A stretch of 64,000 nucleotides of DNA from Lysinibacillus sphaericus (lineage in GTDB: Bacteria; Bacillota; Bacilli; Bacillales_A; Planococcaceae). Under the pieces are notes generated by a model. The model was not told the DNA's origin, searched no databases, and saw only the letters and a list, made by a program, of their open reading frames with translations. A program made the position numbers and the translations under genes. The stretch is taken from positions 2,054,001 to 2,118,000 of the forward strand of contig NZ_CP019980.1 in the NCBI RefSeq assembly GCF_002982115.1, read 5' to 3'. Below, piece after piece: positions 53,126 to 61,540 of this stretch (position 1 is the first letter of the stretch; each line of letters begins with the position of its first letter).

Positions 53126-54274
53126 TTAATCATTCAATAGGGCGGTGAATTTAGCATGCATTTTTTTAGAAGCATTTTCGCGCATGCCACCTGTTACGTG
53201 AAGGTAAATTTTTGTCGTCGTATCGGAGTTTTTATGGCCCACTCGATTCATAATGTAATTCAAGTCCACTTCAGCTTCTGCCAAAAGACTAATGTGAGTA
53301 TGACGTAAAATATATGTGCGGAATGGCTTGTCAATATTCGTTCTTGAAGCAATACGTTTAACAGCTCTATTAAGCATTTTAACGGTGGTAGGGAAGCCAT
53401 CTTGCTCACCAAATACATACCCATGATCTTGCCATTTGCTTAGTTTACGGAAAGCTATAAGTTCTTGAATTTTCTCCACTACAATATCATCAATGTCAAT
53501 AATTCGAACACTTCCAATTGTCTTAGGGGGCGTTAACTCAAAGTCCTTTTTTCGATCACCTTTCGCATAATTAGTCTTGTTGATTCGAATTGTTTTATTG
53601 TGCAAGTCTACATCTTCAAGTTTGAGAGCAAGGGCTTCACCTGGACGCATGCCGGTAAATGCAATTGTATAAATGACTGTGCGATAAGCGATATTAGGAT
53701 ATTGATCTGTTTCTCTTAAAAACTCCTTTAATTCTTCAGCTTCTAAAAACAACTGGCTTACATCTTGACCACTCACTTGTTCCAACGTCATTTTCTTTTT
53801 TGGTACGAATGCGCCATCTACTGGATTAATTTCAATAAGACCAACTTCTTTCGCATAATTAAACATCATCTTAGCAGTGTTTTGAATGCCTCTAAGGGTG
53901 AAATACGCGCAGCCTTTTTCAAATAAGTCATTAATAACATTTTGATAGCGAACCGTTGTAATATTAATTAATTTGTAATCCGCTAAATATCGGTTAAGGA
54001 CAGATAAACAGTACTCTCTATATTTAACAGTGGTTTCTTTATTTCCTTTCAGACGATAGAGAGTAAGCCATTGGTTATAGAATTTTGCAAAACGTATTTC
54101 TGGATCAATCGTAAACTGATGTTTTAATGCAGCAACACCTTGCTTTACTTTTTCCTCAGCTTCTTTTTTCGTTTTACCACGTCTAGTAACTTGCCTACGT
54201 TTGCCTGTAATAGGGTGACGAGGACCTTCTCCAATACATCGCCAAGTATGTTTGTCGATTCTCTCACAAAACAT
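53126..54274 (-). CDS. Prophage tyrosine site-specific integrase
   Basis: AGAGGTGAT precedes ATG 54274; the frame upstream to 54364 overlaps the ImmA gene and is rejected. The 382-aa integrase has an N-terminal AP2-like arm-binding domain (HTWRCIGEGPRHPITGKRRQ), a SAM-like core-binding domain, and a catalytic domain with FTGMRPGEALAL (Arg), TYILRHTHISLLAEA (second Arg) and VGHKNSDTTTKIYLHVT (His and nucleophilic Tyr). The usual His of HxxR reads Tyr here. It drives integration and excision. Confidence 0.95.
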   Translation of the reverse strand: MFCERIDKHTWRCIGEGPRHPITGKRRQVTRRGKTKKEAEEKVKQGVAALKHQFTIDPEIRFAKFYNQWLTLYRLKGNKETTVKYREYCLSVLNRYLADYKLINITTVRYQNVINDLFEKGCAYFTLRGIQNTAKMMFNYAKEVGLIEINPVDGAFVPKKKMTLEQVSGQDVSQLFLEAEELKEFLRETDQYPNIAYRTVIYTIAFTGMRPGEALALKLEDVDLHNKTIRINKTNYAKGDRKKDFELTPPKTIGSVRIIDIDDIVVEKIQELIAFRKLSKWQDHGYVFGEQDGFPTTVKMLNRAVKRIASRTNIDKPFRTYILRHTHISLLAEAEVDLNYIMNRVGHKNSDTTTKIYLHVTGGMRENASKKMHAKFTALLND

Positions 54275-54332
54275 AAAATCACCTCTAAATGAAAGTACGG
54301 ATACTTTTATCTTCCCATAGCAAGCAGTAATT

Positions 54333-54824
54333 TCAACATTTCCTGCTGTTCCAATGTGGAACATAGGAGCGCTTGTTTAAGTATTGAGTTAAACGCTTCA
54401 TAGCAAACTCATATTCAACATTAAATAACTCTTGAAGTTTTAGCACAGTTTGAGGCAAATAATCATATAGCTGTAATTCATCCAACATAAAGGTAGGCAT
54501 ACAGGCGTGATACATAAAATTATTCGCTTTATATTCTTGGTATTCACGGAAGAGGGGATACATATAGAACTGATCCCCGGTATGTAGTAACACATGTGCA
54601 AGCTCATGACAAAAATCCTGCCATTGTTGCTGCTGGGTAAGGGATTCATCTAAGAATATGTAGGGTAGGTCGTTCGCATATAACGCTTGACTAGTTTCTG
54701 ACCAATAAAAAACTTTAATACCTAAATTTTTAGCAATTTCTCTAAAATCCAATAGGGGAGGAGTTATGATGTTCATTTTAAAGTAGAATTCTTTAATGAA
54801 ATCTTCTAAATGACTATAGTTCAT
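54333..54824 (-). CDS. ImmA/IrrE family metallo-endopeptidase
   Basis: TGAGGTGG precedes ATG 54824. The 163-aa protein carries HELAHVLLHTGDQF, the HExxH zinc site of the ImmA/IrrE family, and SQALYANDLPYIFLDESLTQ upstream of it. In ICEBs1 and related phages ImmA cleaves the CI-like repressor to allow induction. The three repressor-like proteins encoded ~4 kb away are its likely substrates, by inference. Confidence 0.92.
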   Translation of the reverse strand: MNYSHLEDFIKEFYFKMNIITPPLLDFREIAKNLGIKVFYWSETSQALYANDLPYIFLDESLTQQQQWQDFCHELAHVLLHTGDQFYMYPLFREYQEYKANNFMYHACMPTFMLDELQLYDYLPQTVLKLQELFNVEYEFAMKRLTQYLNKRSYVPHWNSRKC

Positions 54825-54869
54825 GTAACCACCTCAATAAAAGGAACGTTTGTTCTTGTTTGTTTTACA

Positions 54870-54898
54870 ATAAAACCCTACTATTTTGTAGTAGGGTT
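54870..54898 (-). terminator. Terminator of the Gp37/Gp68 gene
   Basis: AACCCTACTA/TAGTAGGGTT (54874-54883 with 54889-54898), followed on the minus strand by TTTATTGTA. Confidence 0.75.
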
Positions 54899-55615
54899 AA
54901 ATAATTCAGTTTTTGGATATTCATCATAAATTTTATCTTTCAATAACCTTCCAGTTCTGAATTTTTGAACGCCACCCCATTGTTTGAAGAAAAAGGCAAC
55001 ATTATTTCTTTCGCAATTTAATTTAATATTCCAGACCCATTCTTCTTCCATTGGTCTTGAGTGTGGTCCCGATTCTCCACCTACAATAACCCAGTGAATA
55101 TCAGTGATATCCATGTTATTTAATGGACCTAACAATGGTTCGCATGACAAGAATCTAACTGTGGCTGGAACAGTTCTAAGATAATCAATCCTATCCAAAA
55201 CACTTTCATTTTCTATACTTACGCCCATCCAGATATTAGGTCCCCATTTTAAGTGGGAGGCTAATTCACTTAAACGTTTAGCACGTTTTGTTAATATTTG
55301 ATATGTATGTCTAGGAGTATCATTCATCGTATCAAATACTCTCTGTATGAATTCTAAAGGCACATCTTCATGAAATAAATCAGACATTGAGTTAACAAAT
55401 ACTTTACGGGGCTTTGCCCATTTATATGGTAAAGTAACTAAATCATCATGTAAGGTAACCTTAAAACCGTTTATATAACGGGGATTGCCCATAGCCACTA
55501 ACCTTTTAGCCATTCGTTCTGCGTAGCAATTTTTACAACCTTGCGATACTTTACTACAGCCAGTAACAGGGTTCCAAGTTGCTTCCGTCCATTCGATATT
55601 GCTATTACTTGACAT
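54881..55615 (-). CDS. Phage Gp37/Gp68 family three-Cys-motif protein (DUF5131)
   Basis: GGAGGGAT precedes ATG 55615; the extension to 55636 is rejected. The 244-aa protein begins SNSNIEWTEATWNPVTGCSK and holds three cysteines in GCSKVSQGCKNCYAERMAK, the motif that names three-Cys proteins, related to radical-SAM-type cysteine clusters. Further family landmarks are VFVNSMSDLFHEDVP and WVIVGGESGPHSRPM. The partner gene tcmP lies 48 nt upstream on the same strand. The biochemical role is not established. Confidence 0.9.
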   Translation of the reverse strand: MSSNSNIEWTEATWNPVTGCSKVSQGCKNCYAERMAKRLVAMGNPRYINGFKVTLHDDLVTLPYKWAKPRKVFVNSMSDLFHEDVPLEFIQRVFDTMNDTPRHTYQILTKRAKRLSELASHLKWGPNIWMGVSIENESVLDRIDYLRTVPATVRFLSCEPLLGPLNNMDITDIHWVIVGGESGPHSRPMEEEWVWNIKLNCERNNVAFFFKQWGGVQKFRTGRLLKDKIYDEYPKTELFNPTTK

Positions 55616-55662
55616 AGTTATCCCTCCTGGTTGCATTATAACATAAAATCCGAATATATGTT

Positions 55663-56835
55663 CTAAAACTTAATGTGAAGCGTTTTATCATTAAATGAGC
55701 CTTTATTAGCACCTATTTTACGCTCTACAATTATTAAATTTTCTTTTTCGAGATTTTTCATGGCTGGTCTAAAATAATTTGTTAAAGGATAAATTGTTTT
55801 CTCTAATACAAAATTTTCAATTGTATTTAAAAGTATATATGAATTACCTTTAAATTCATTGTAAATGATAGATGCCAAATTTTTAACATGTTCTTCTTTT
55901 GTATACTCATCAAAGAACTCAAATTGAATTTGAAGGGGGTCTTTTCGATCATCGTATAAAAAAGCTCCTGTTTCATCTACTTTCCACATTACTTCTTTCA
56001 TCAAAGCTAATCCATGTCTACTCTTAGTAGAATGGACCAGAAACATCTTAGTTCTACCAGATTTTTTAAATTCAAAGTTAAGGACGTAGTTTGCTTCTGT
56101 TTTTCCTAACAATTGTTTTGAGTAGTAATTGATAATCGCTTCTTTTCGTATTTGTGCATCTGTATCTTTAATTTCACTTCGTAATTCATCTAGGTTTTCA
56201 ACACCAAATAAATTTTCATAGGTTTCAACAAGACTTGGATCTCTATCACTAGTTATGAAACGATTAACTTCCTCATACATAAAGTTAAATAATATTTCGG
56301 CCTTATTATTTTTCAAGTATTTTTGAAAAAGTTTAAAAGGTGTATGGCTAAAGCCGAACGGATCCACAAAGCAAAATGAAGGAATTAAGTTGGAATTTAC
56401 TTGGTCTAAAAAGCTATTCATAACGTTTTCAAAAGAATCATTATAAATCACGACTCTAATTGTGGGATATTGACCAAAAGTTACAACATTTTCGTTGTAA
56501 TTTGCATCACCATAATATCCTATGATATTTTGAATTAAATTATTGAAATTTTTCTCTTTGCCTTCGATTAGAAGAATCGTTATGTTTGGACATGGTCTTC
56601 TGTATTGTAAATTTTGATTACATAAATCTCTTGCACCATTTATTAGTATGATTGGTGACCCCAGTTGTCCATCTTCATAAATACCCTCACCTGCAAAACC
56701 ATCGATTACTACACAATTATTTTTATTAAATTCTCCCAATGTAATTTTTCTTAGCCAAGGGATATAATATCGGTTAAGAATTTCGATTTTAGCACTGCTA
56801 TGACTTTGTAATCCTTCGAAAAATTTATTCACCAT
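55663..56835 (-). CDS. tcmP: Three-Cys-motif partner protein TcmP
   Basis: AGGTGAT precedes ATG 56835. The 390-aa protein has a SAM-methyltransferase-like start (CVVIDGFAGEGIYEDGQLGS), FCFVDPFGFSHTP, and EILFNFMYEEVNRF, the landmarks of TcmP, a protein known mainly by always accompanying Gp37/Gp68 three-Cys proteins. Here the pair is adjacent, in the same orientation. It has been described only as a genomic partner; a role in nucleic-acid modification or phage competition is a guess. Confidence 0.88.
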   Translation of the reverse strand: MVNKFFEGLQSHSSAKIEILNRYYIPWLRKITLGEFNKNNCVVIDGFAGEGIYEDGQLGSPIILINGARDLCNQNLQYRRPCPNITILLIEGKEKNFNNLIQNIIGYYGDANYNENVVTFGQYPTIRVVIYNDSFENVMNSFLDQVNSNLIPSFCFVDPFGFSHTPFKLFQKYLKNNKAEILFNFMYEEVNRFITSDRDPSLVETYENLFGVENLDELRSEIKDTDAQIRKEAIINYYSKQLLGKTEANYVLNFEFKKSGRTKMFLVHSTKSRHGLALMKEVMWKVDETGAFLYDDRKDPLQIQFEFFDEYTKEEHVKNLASIIYNEFKGNSYILLNTIENFVLEKTIYPLTNYFRPAMKNLEKENLIIVERKIGANKGSFNDKTLHIKF

Positions 56836-56979
56836 TTAAATCACCTTTCTTTGAAAGCATATATTTAGATTTTTGTATTATTAACCGTTGTGAAATATCG
56901 TGTCTAAATGATTTTGTATATTACATATAAAATATTAATTTAATTTAAAACATAAATGTTTAATATTTACAATATTGTT

Positions 56980-57012
56980 ATCTTTAAAGGACATGACTTA
57001 GTGCATGTCCTT
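56980..57012 (-). terminator. Terminator of the HsdR-N gene
   Basis: AAGGACATG/CATGTCCTT stem followed on the minus strand by TTTAAAGA. Nearly the same hairpin occurs at 58253-58280. Confidence 0.7.
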
Positions 57013-57046
57013 CGTTCAGATAATAATTAATTTATTTTTATTGAAA

Positions 57047-58144
57047 CTAATTTGTCACTTCTACATAATCCTGAACAGTATTAAGGATTTGTTCACTGTA
57101 ATTCAGTAAATCAATCGGGTGTACAAAGTCAAGAACAGTGCGTTCTTTGTCGGTAGCTGCGTCGTTTAGGACGATAAAGTTTCTGTTTTTTTCGAAAAAT
57201 ACGCGAATAATCCATCTTCGGATATTGTTATCAATAATAATATTGAAATAACTTCGATTATCTCGGTAGAATACACGTTCAGGTGCTATGGCATCTTTAA
57301 GAATTACCTTTACAATCGAATAGGATTCAAGTTCTTCAGGTGTTGTCACAATACCATCGTCTTTTACCGGTTCTTCTTTTGTTTCTTCATTGTTTGGATC
57401 CGGAAGGGTTACACGTACTTTACTATCTCCAGTTGATTTAAGGGCAGCGTTTAATTTATCGTTTACCTTTTCGTTTACAATTTGTTTTAATCCTTTCGAA
57501 ATAATTGGTGTGAATTTTTCTAATGCATTCTTTGTTTTTAAACCATCATAAATTTGATGTACAAGGAATTTTACGAATTCTTCATCGGGAGTATCGAATT
57601 GAACGGATAAATAGCTTTTTAAGGCGTTTAAGTATTTAAGGTCAGAAGCGGTACTTGAAATATTTTCAAGATCAAACGTTTCTTTTCGGAATTTTGCGAT
57701 TTCTTGGATGTGAATATCTCGTAGCTCTAAAATGTTAAATGTAAAGAAAGGTGTTGTATCCATCTTATTTGGCTCTTCTAAATCAGTAAAAAATTTGTAT
57801 ACGATACCGTTTGTAAGAATGCCAAATTTAGCGGAAGTAGTACCGAAATAACGGAATAATTGAGAGTCATGTTTTGTAAGGTTTTCGGCAATGCTCTTAC
57901 ACTCAATTAAAATCATAGGGGCGCCATCACTTAATATCGCGTAATCAACTTTTTCACCTTTTTTAATACCAACGTCGGCTGTAAACTCTGGGCTGAACTC
58001 TAATGGGTTGAAGATGTCGTAGCCTAAAATTTGAAAGAACGGCATCACTATGGCTGTTTTTGTAGCTTCCTCTGTCGATATTGAATCTTTTAAACTGTCA
58101 ATACGTTTAGCTAAATTTTTTAATTGTTCTACAAACTGTTCCAT
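57047..58144 (-). CDS. HsdR N-terminal-domain protein, PD-(D/E)xK nuclease-like
   Basis: GGAGGG precedes ATG 58144. The 365-aa protein has EEATKTAIVMPFFQILGYDI and the nuclease-like pattern KVDYAILSDGAPMILIECK (Asp...Glu-x-Lys) of the type I restriction HsdR N-terminus. The second half is unrelated to helicases and ends in a beta-rich domain with RRWIIRVFFEKNRNFIVLND. It is a stand-alone relative rather than a full HsdR, common in prophage cargo. DNA cleavage or sensing is inferred. Confidence 0.85.
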   Translation of the reverse strand: MEQFVEQLKNLAKRIDSLKDSISTEEATKTAIVMPFFQILGYDIFNPLEFSPEFTADVGIKKGEKVDYAILSDGAPMILIECKSIAENLTKHDSQLFRYFGTTSAKFGILTNGIVYKFFTDLEEPNKMDTTPFFTFNILELRDIHIQEIAKFRKETFDLENISSTASDLKYLNALKSYLSVQFDTPDEEFVKFLVHQIYDGLKTKNALEKFTPIISKGLKQIVNEKVNDKLNAALKSTGDSKVRVTLPDPNNEETKEEPVKDDGIVTTPEELESYSIVKVILKDAIAPERVFYRDNRSYFNIIIDNNIRRWIIRVFFEKNRNFIVLNDAATDKERTVLDFVHPIDLLNYSEQILNTVQDYVEVTN

Positions 58145-58252
58145 ATGTATCCCTCCAATTATGTAGTTACATTTGACTTGCGTAAATATAACTAGGTAAA
58201 TGATAAAAAAATATTAAAGTCCAATATAGTATATATTTTACAAATGGGGGTT

Positions 58253-58280
58253 GTTTTAAAGGACATGCAAGCATGTCCTT
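58253..58280 (-). terminator. Terminator of repressor 1
   Basis: A perfect AAGGACATGC/GCATGTCCTT stem (58259-58268 with 58271-58280) followed on the minus strand by TTTAAAAC. Confidence 0.75.
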
Positions 58281-58641
58281 ATTTGATTTCACCACTATCC
58301 TTCAAAATCTCCCACATTTTACGAAGCCTTTGTAAATCTTCCTCACGATTCTTAGGTAAATCCTTATACCATTTTTGTAAAGATGGGTCGTTGGCGAAGG
58401 CTTGGAACTCAGCTTCCTCATCTGTTTGGTTAAGTGGTATATCATAATCAGTGTTACCAAGTAAATAATCTGTTGTAGTATTTAAGGCTTTTGCTAAAAG
58501 TACAAGCATTTCATTAGAAGGAGTGCTATAGCCATTTTCATAATTACTAATTGTACCTTTAGTGGTTTGAACTTGTATCGCAAGTTGTTCTTGTGTAAGT
58601 TTTTTTGCCTTTCTGGCTATCTTCAAGCGGTGGTCTAACAT
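58279..58641 (-). CDS. XRE-family repressor 1 of three tandem paralogs
   Basis: GGAGTG precedes ATG 58641. The 120-aa protein has an HTH (KLTQEQLAIQVQTTKGTISN) ending in TDYLLGNTD, a variable linker, then the shared C-terminal module (FQAFANDPSLQKWYKDLPKN, EILKDSGEIK) that also ends the next two genes. A 17-bp sequence upstream (58658-58674) is repeated at 59139-59155. Confidence 0.88.
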   Translation of the reverse strand: MLDHRLKIARKAKKLTQEQLAIQVQTTKGTISNYENGYSTPSNEMLVLLAKALNTTTDYLLGNTDYDIPLNQTDEEAEFQAFANDPSLQKWYKDLPKNREEDLQRLRKMWEILKDSGEIK

Positions 58642-58750
58642 TCAATCACTCCTTTGACATATGTAAATAAACTATAGAAGTAAAAAAATATACCTTCTAA
58701 AAATATTTTACATACAGAAGTGTCATAACGGATATACAATTGGTGTTACT

Positions 58751-59122
58751 TTATTTTATCTCACCATTATCCTTCAAAATCTCCCACATTTTACGTAATT
58801 TCTGTAAATCCTCTTCACGATTCTTCGGTAAATCCTTGTACCATTTTTGTAATGAAGGATCGTTAGCGAATGCTTGGAATTCAGTTTCGTCATTTATGGA
58901 TTGAGTATGAGGGTTTTTAACGTCACTTTCACATAAAATATATGCGACACTAACGCCATATTTTTCAGCTAATTTTTGTAGGCTACTTATTGAAATTTCA
59001 TTGCGACCTTGTTCGTAATAACCATAGGCACTTTCAGAAATATTCAAGAATTTAGCAATATCAGCTTGTGTTAATTTGAATTCTTTTCTTAATTCCTTAA
59101 GTCTTTGTGGGACATTAGGCAT
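58751..59122 (-). CDS. XRE-family repressor 2 of three tandem paralogs
   Basis: AGAGGTG precedes ATG 59122. The 123-aa protein has a different HTH (KLTQADIAKFLNISESAYGY) ending VAYILCESDV, but from FQAFANDPSLQKWYKDLPKN onward is almost identical to its neighbours. The flanking intergenic sequence is duplicated too. Probably a prophage or superinfection-immunity repressor variant. Confidence 0.88.
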   Translation of the reverse strand: MPNVPQRLKELRKEFKLTQADIAKFLNISESAYGYYEQGRNEISISSLQKLAEKYGVSVAYILCESDVKNPHTQSINDETEFQAFANDPSLQKWYKDLPKNREEDLQKLRKMWEILKDNGEIK

Positions 59123-59211
59123 GGTTACACCTCTTTCGCATATGTAAATAAACTAGTCAGGTATTATTTTACATCTAGAAGTGTCTTAATGGTATACAAA
59201 TTGGTGTTACT

Positions 59212-59574
59212 TTAATTTATCTCACCATTATCTTTCAAAATCTCCCACATTTTACGAAGCTTTTGTAAATCTTCTTCACGATTTTTGGGTAGTTCCTTGT
59301 ACCATTTTTGTAATGATGGGTCGTTGGCGAATGCTTGAAAAGAAGCTTCGTCTTTTTCTTGTGGTGTGAGTGCTATTTTATCTGTACGACCTAATAGGTA
59401 GTCTGTACTGACTTCAAAATAATCGGCTAACTTAGAAAGCGTTGAATTGTCAGGTTCACCTAAATTATTTTCATATTTTGCATAGCCTTGTCTAGTGATG
59501 CCTAGTAAGTCAGCCATTTCCTGTTGGGTCTTACGTTGCTGGGTTCTTAGGGCTTTTAATCGAATTGAGAGCAT
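59212..59574 (-). CDS. XRE-family repressor 3 (switch-proximal, CI-like)
   Basis: AGGGGGA precedes ATG 59574; the upstream frame start at 59607 is rejected. The 120-aa protein has HTH (KTQQEMADLLGITRQGYAKY) ending STDYLLGRTD and the shared tail (FQAFANDPSLQKWYKELPKN). It is divergent from the cro-like gene across a 160-bp operator region with repeated GCAACT-AGTTGC palindromes, so it is the best candidate for the main prophage repressor, cleaved in turn by ImmA. Confidence 0.9.
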   Translation of the reverse strand: MLSIRLKALRTQQRKTQQEMADLLGITRQGYAKYENNLGEPDNSTLSKLADYFEVSTDYLLGRTDKIALTPQEKDEASFQAFANDPSLQKWYKELPKNREEDLQKLRKMWEILKDNGEIN

Positions 59575-59620
59575 TGTAATCCCCCTTTTATAGTAAATAT
59601 TAAACAATTTTAATTATAAC

Positions 59621-59635
59621 GCAACTATAAGTTAC
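59621..59635. promoter_or_regulatory. Operator site 1
   Basis: GCAACTATAAGTTAC: a near-palindrome of the form GCAACT-nnn-AGTTGC, repeated four times around the switch. Confidence 0.75.
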
Positions 59636-59640
59636 TGCGT

Positions 59641-59655
59641 GCAACTAAAAGTAGC
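59641..59655. promoter_or_regulatory. Operator site 2
   Basis: GCAACTAAAAGTAGC, 5 nt after site 1; same half-sites with one change. Confidence 0.75.
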
Positions 59656-59663
59656 ATTTATGC

Positions 59664-59692
59664 TTGACAGCAACATTTTGTTGCTTTATATT
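59664..59692 (+). promoter_or_regulatory. Promoter of the cro-like early operon with operator in the spacer
   Basis: A perfect TTGACA (59664-59669), a 17-nt spacer and TATATT (59687-59692). The spacer is almost entirely a palindrome GCAACATTTTGTTGC (59670-59684), so repressor binding would block RNA polymerase directly. Confidence 0.8.
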
Positions 59693-59703
59693 ATGATTAT
59701 AAG

Positions 59704-59718
59704 GTAACTAAAAGTTGC
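59704..59718. promoter_or_regulatory. Operator site 3
   Basis: GTAACTAAAAGTTGC just upstream of the cro-like ribosome binding site. Confidence 0.75.
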
Positions 59719-59734
59719 AAAGGAGAGGTGGAGA

Positions 59735-59929
59735 GTGAGAGAAAAATTAATTATTCTTCGAGGTGAAAAAACAATAACAGAGGTAGCTAAAGATCTTAAT
59801 ATTACAAGACAAATGTTAAGTGCAATAGAAAACAATGCTAGAACTCCTTCTCTAGCATTAGCTAGAAAAATTGCTGTTTATTATTCAACAACAATTGAAG
59901 ATGTTTTTTTTGAATCTAAATGCAACTAA
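59735..59929 (+). CDS. Cro-like XRE transcriptional regulator (64 aa)
   Basis: GGAGAGGTGG precedes GTG 59735. A minimal HTH protein (KTITEVAKDLNITRQMLSAI, then ARTPSLALARKIAVYY) with no extra domain, in the position and size of Cro. It is transcribed divergently from repressor 3 and probably binds the same operators to commit to lytic growth. Confidence 0.88.
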   Translation: MREKLIILRGEKTITEVAKDLNITRQMLSAIENNARTPSLALARKIAVYYSTTIEDVFFESKCN

Positions 59930-59936
59930 ACGTTAC
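59922..59936. promoter_or_regulatory. Operator site 4, inside the 3' end of the cro-like gene
   Basis: GCAACTAAACGTTAC overlaps the cro-like stop codon; a distal copy of the switch operator. Confidence 0.65.
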
Positions 59937-60069
59937 CTTTGATTAAAAGAGAAATTGGAAAGTTTGGGATGGAGCATGACATGGTTGCTCTAGTAGCCAT
60001 AAATTTTTACATCCAATCTACCAATATTTTAGCAGATTGGATGGATTATAAAAAAGTAGGAGGTTATTT

Positions 60070-60801
60070 ATGAATCCATTACAAGTAATCGTACATGACA
60101 ATCAGCGTGTGCTAACAACAAATCAATTGGCTGAAAGTTATGAAACAGATGTAAAAGTCATTTCGAATAATTTCACTCGGAACAAAGGTCGGTATCAAGA
60201 GGGCAAACACTTTATTCATCTTTCGGGTGAGGACTTAAAACAATTTAAAGCCATTCATCAAAATGATGAAAGCCTAAAATTTGCTTCTTCGTTATACCTT
60301 TGGACTGAAAAGGGAGCATGGTTACACGCAAAATCTCTTAACACCGATAGAGCGTGGGATGCCTATGAAAAACTAGTGGACGAGTACTACAACATGAAAG
60401 AAAAGATTGTGCCGTTATCAAAAGACCAAGCGCTTGTCACAGTTCTTCGTACTACTGCAGATTTGGTTGAAGATACGCAGGAGATTAAAAAAGAACAACA
60501 CGAAATCCGTAAAGAACTGTCACTTCTCAATGAAAAGGTAGAAGAGCAAATTACCTTAACATCAGGTGAGCAACGTGCCGTACAAAAGGCTGTAGCGACA
60601 AAAGTCTATGAATGTGAACAAGACACAACACTACGACCAAAACTCTTTCGTGAATTATATCGTGAAATTAAAGACCGGTTTGCTGTAGCCAGTTACAAGG
60701 ATATTCGTCGTCAGGATTTACAACTAGCGCTACGATATATCAATTCTTGGATTCCTCGAAAAGTTTCATTGGAAGAGGCTGCCGGGCAAAGCAGCCTATA
60801 G
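60070..60801 (+). CDS. Phage antirepressor (ORF6N/ORF6C)
   Basis: AGTAGGAGG precedes ATG 60070. The 243-aa protein has an N-terminal KilA/ORF6N-type domain (VLTTNQLAESYETDVKVISN, then WTEKGAWLHAKSLNTDRAWD), a coiled-coil centre (QEIKKEQHEIRKELSLLNEK) and an ORF6C-like tail (KLFRELYREIKDRFAVASYK). Such proteins relieve repressor control during lytic development. A hairpin (ATCCAATCT/AGATTGGAT, 60012-60043) lies in its leader. Confidence 0.9.
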   Translation: MNPLQVIVHDNQRVLTTNQLAESYETDVKVISNNFTRNKGRYQEGKHFIHLSGEDLKQFKAIHQNDESLKFASSLYLWTEKGAWLHAKSLNTDRAWDAYEKLVDEYYNMKEKIVPLSKDQALVTVLRTTADLVEDTQEIKKEQHEIRKELSLLNEKVEEQITLTSGEQRAVQKAVATKVYECEQDTTLRPKLFRELYREIKDRFAVASYKDIRRQDLQLALRYINSWIPRKVSLEEAAGQSSL

Positions 60802-60816
60802 ATTGGAGGGCTGGTA

Positions 60817-61161
60817 ATGTTTAGCGAGGATTTTAAGGAGAAAATGATGCTTGAGTTTCGCACGATGATTCGTGAGGAGATGGAAGCAACTTTACAGGGG
60901 ACATATGTACAAATTCAACAGTTGCCACCGTTTTTAACGAAAGAAGAGTTAAAAAAATTGCTTCGAATTGCGGATACAAAGGCTTCAGCGTTGCTTGCAA
61001 GAGCAGATTTTCCGGTATTGCGAGAAGCGGGTGTTTTAGTACCCTCTCACTTATTTATTCAATGGGTTGAAGCCAACACACAGTGGATTGATTTAAATAC
61101 AGGGTTAGCCCCTCATTCACTAAAAGCATTAAGACCAATTAAGCCCTACGTACTTACTTAA
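60817..61161 (+). CDS. Phage HTH/excisionase-like DNA-binding protein (114 aa)
   Basis: TTGGAGGG precedes ATG 60817. A helical N-terminus (DFKEKMMLEFRTMIREEMEA) precedes a winged-helix-style region (FLTKEELKKLLRIADTKASA, then VPSHLFIQWVEANTQW). This fits small phage DNA-binding proteins of the excisionase/MerR-like kind. Co-oriented with the early operon. Confidence 0.65.
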   Translation: MFSEDFKEKMMLEFRTMIREEMEATLQGTYVQIQQLPPFLTKEELKKLLRIADTKASALLARADFPVLREAGVLVPSHLFIQWVEANTQWIDLNTGLAPHSLKALRPIKPYVLT

Positions 61162-61273
61162 GTGATTGGGCATACAACCTCTTGACACTATTTTACCTTG
61201 AATATCAACAACAATTGGTTCTGCTTTTGCTATCCCTTGTTCCGCCTTGGAACATTGAGAGGAGGTGAGACCA

Positions 61274-61540
61274 ATGTCATACGGAGCTATTTTAAAAGCG
61301 CTACGAGTAAGAGCCAATCTTACACAACAAGAACTAGCAGACAAACTACATCGCAGCCGTTCGTGTATTTCTAAGTTTGAAAAAGAGACTAAAACCATTG
61401 ATATGCCTACATTCATGCAGTGGATACAAATTACGGATGGGCAAGTTGCAGCGGCTGCCATGATGTTTGGAATGGATGCATTATCAATCATTAATCAATT
61501 ATTACCGTTTATCGGAGGAGGTTTTATATGGTGGATGTAA
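61274..61540 (+). CDS. XRE-family HTH protein with hydrophobic tail (88 aa)
   Basis: GAGGAGGTGAG precedes ATG 61274. HTH (NLTQQELADKLHRSRSCISK) is followed by a hydrophobic C-terminus (LSIINQLLPFIGGGFIWWM), which is unusual for a soluble repressor and may tether it or make a toxin-like tail. It overlaps the next start by 13 nt. Confidence 0.8.
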   Translation: MSYGAILKALRVRANLTQQELADKLHRSRSCISKFEKETKTIDMPTFMQWIQITDGQVAAAAMMFGMDALSIINQLLPFIGGGFIWWM

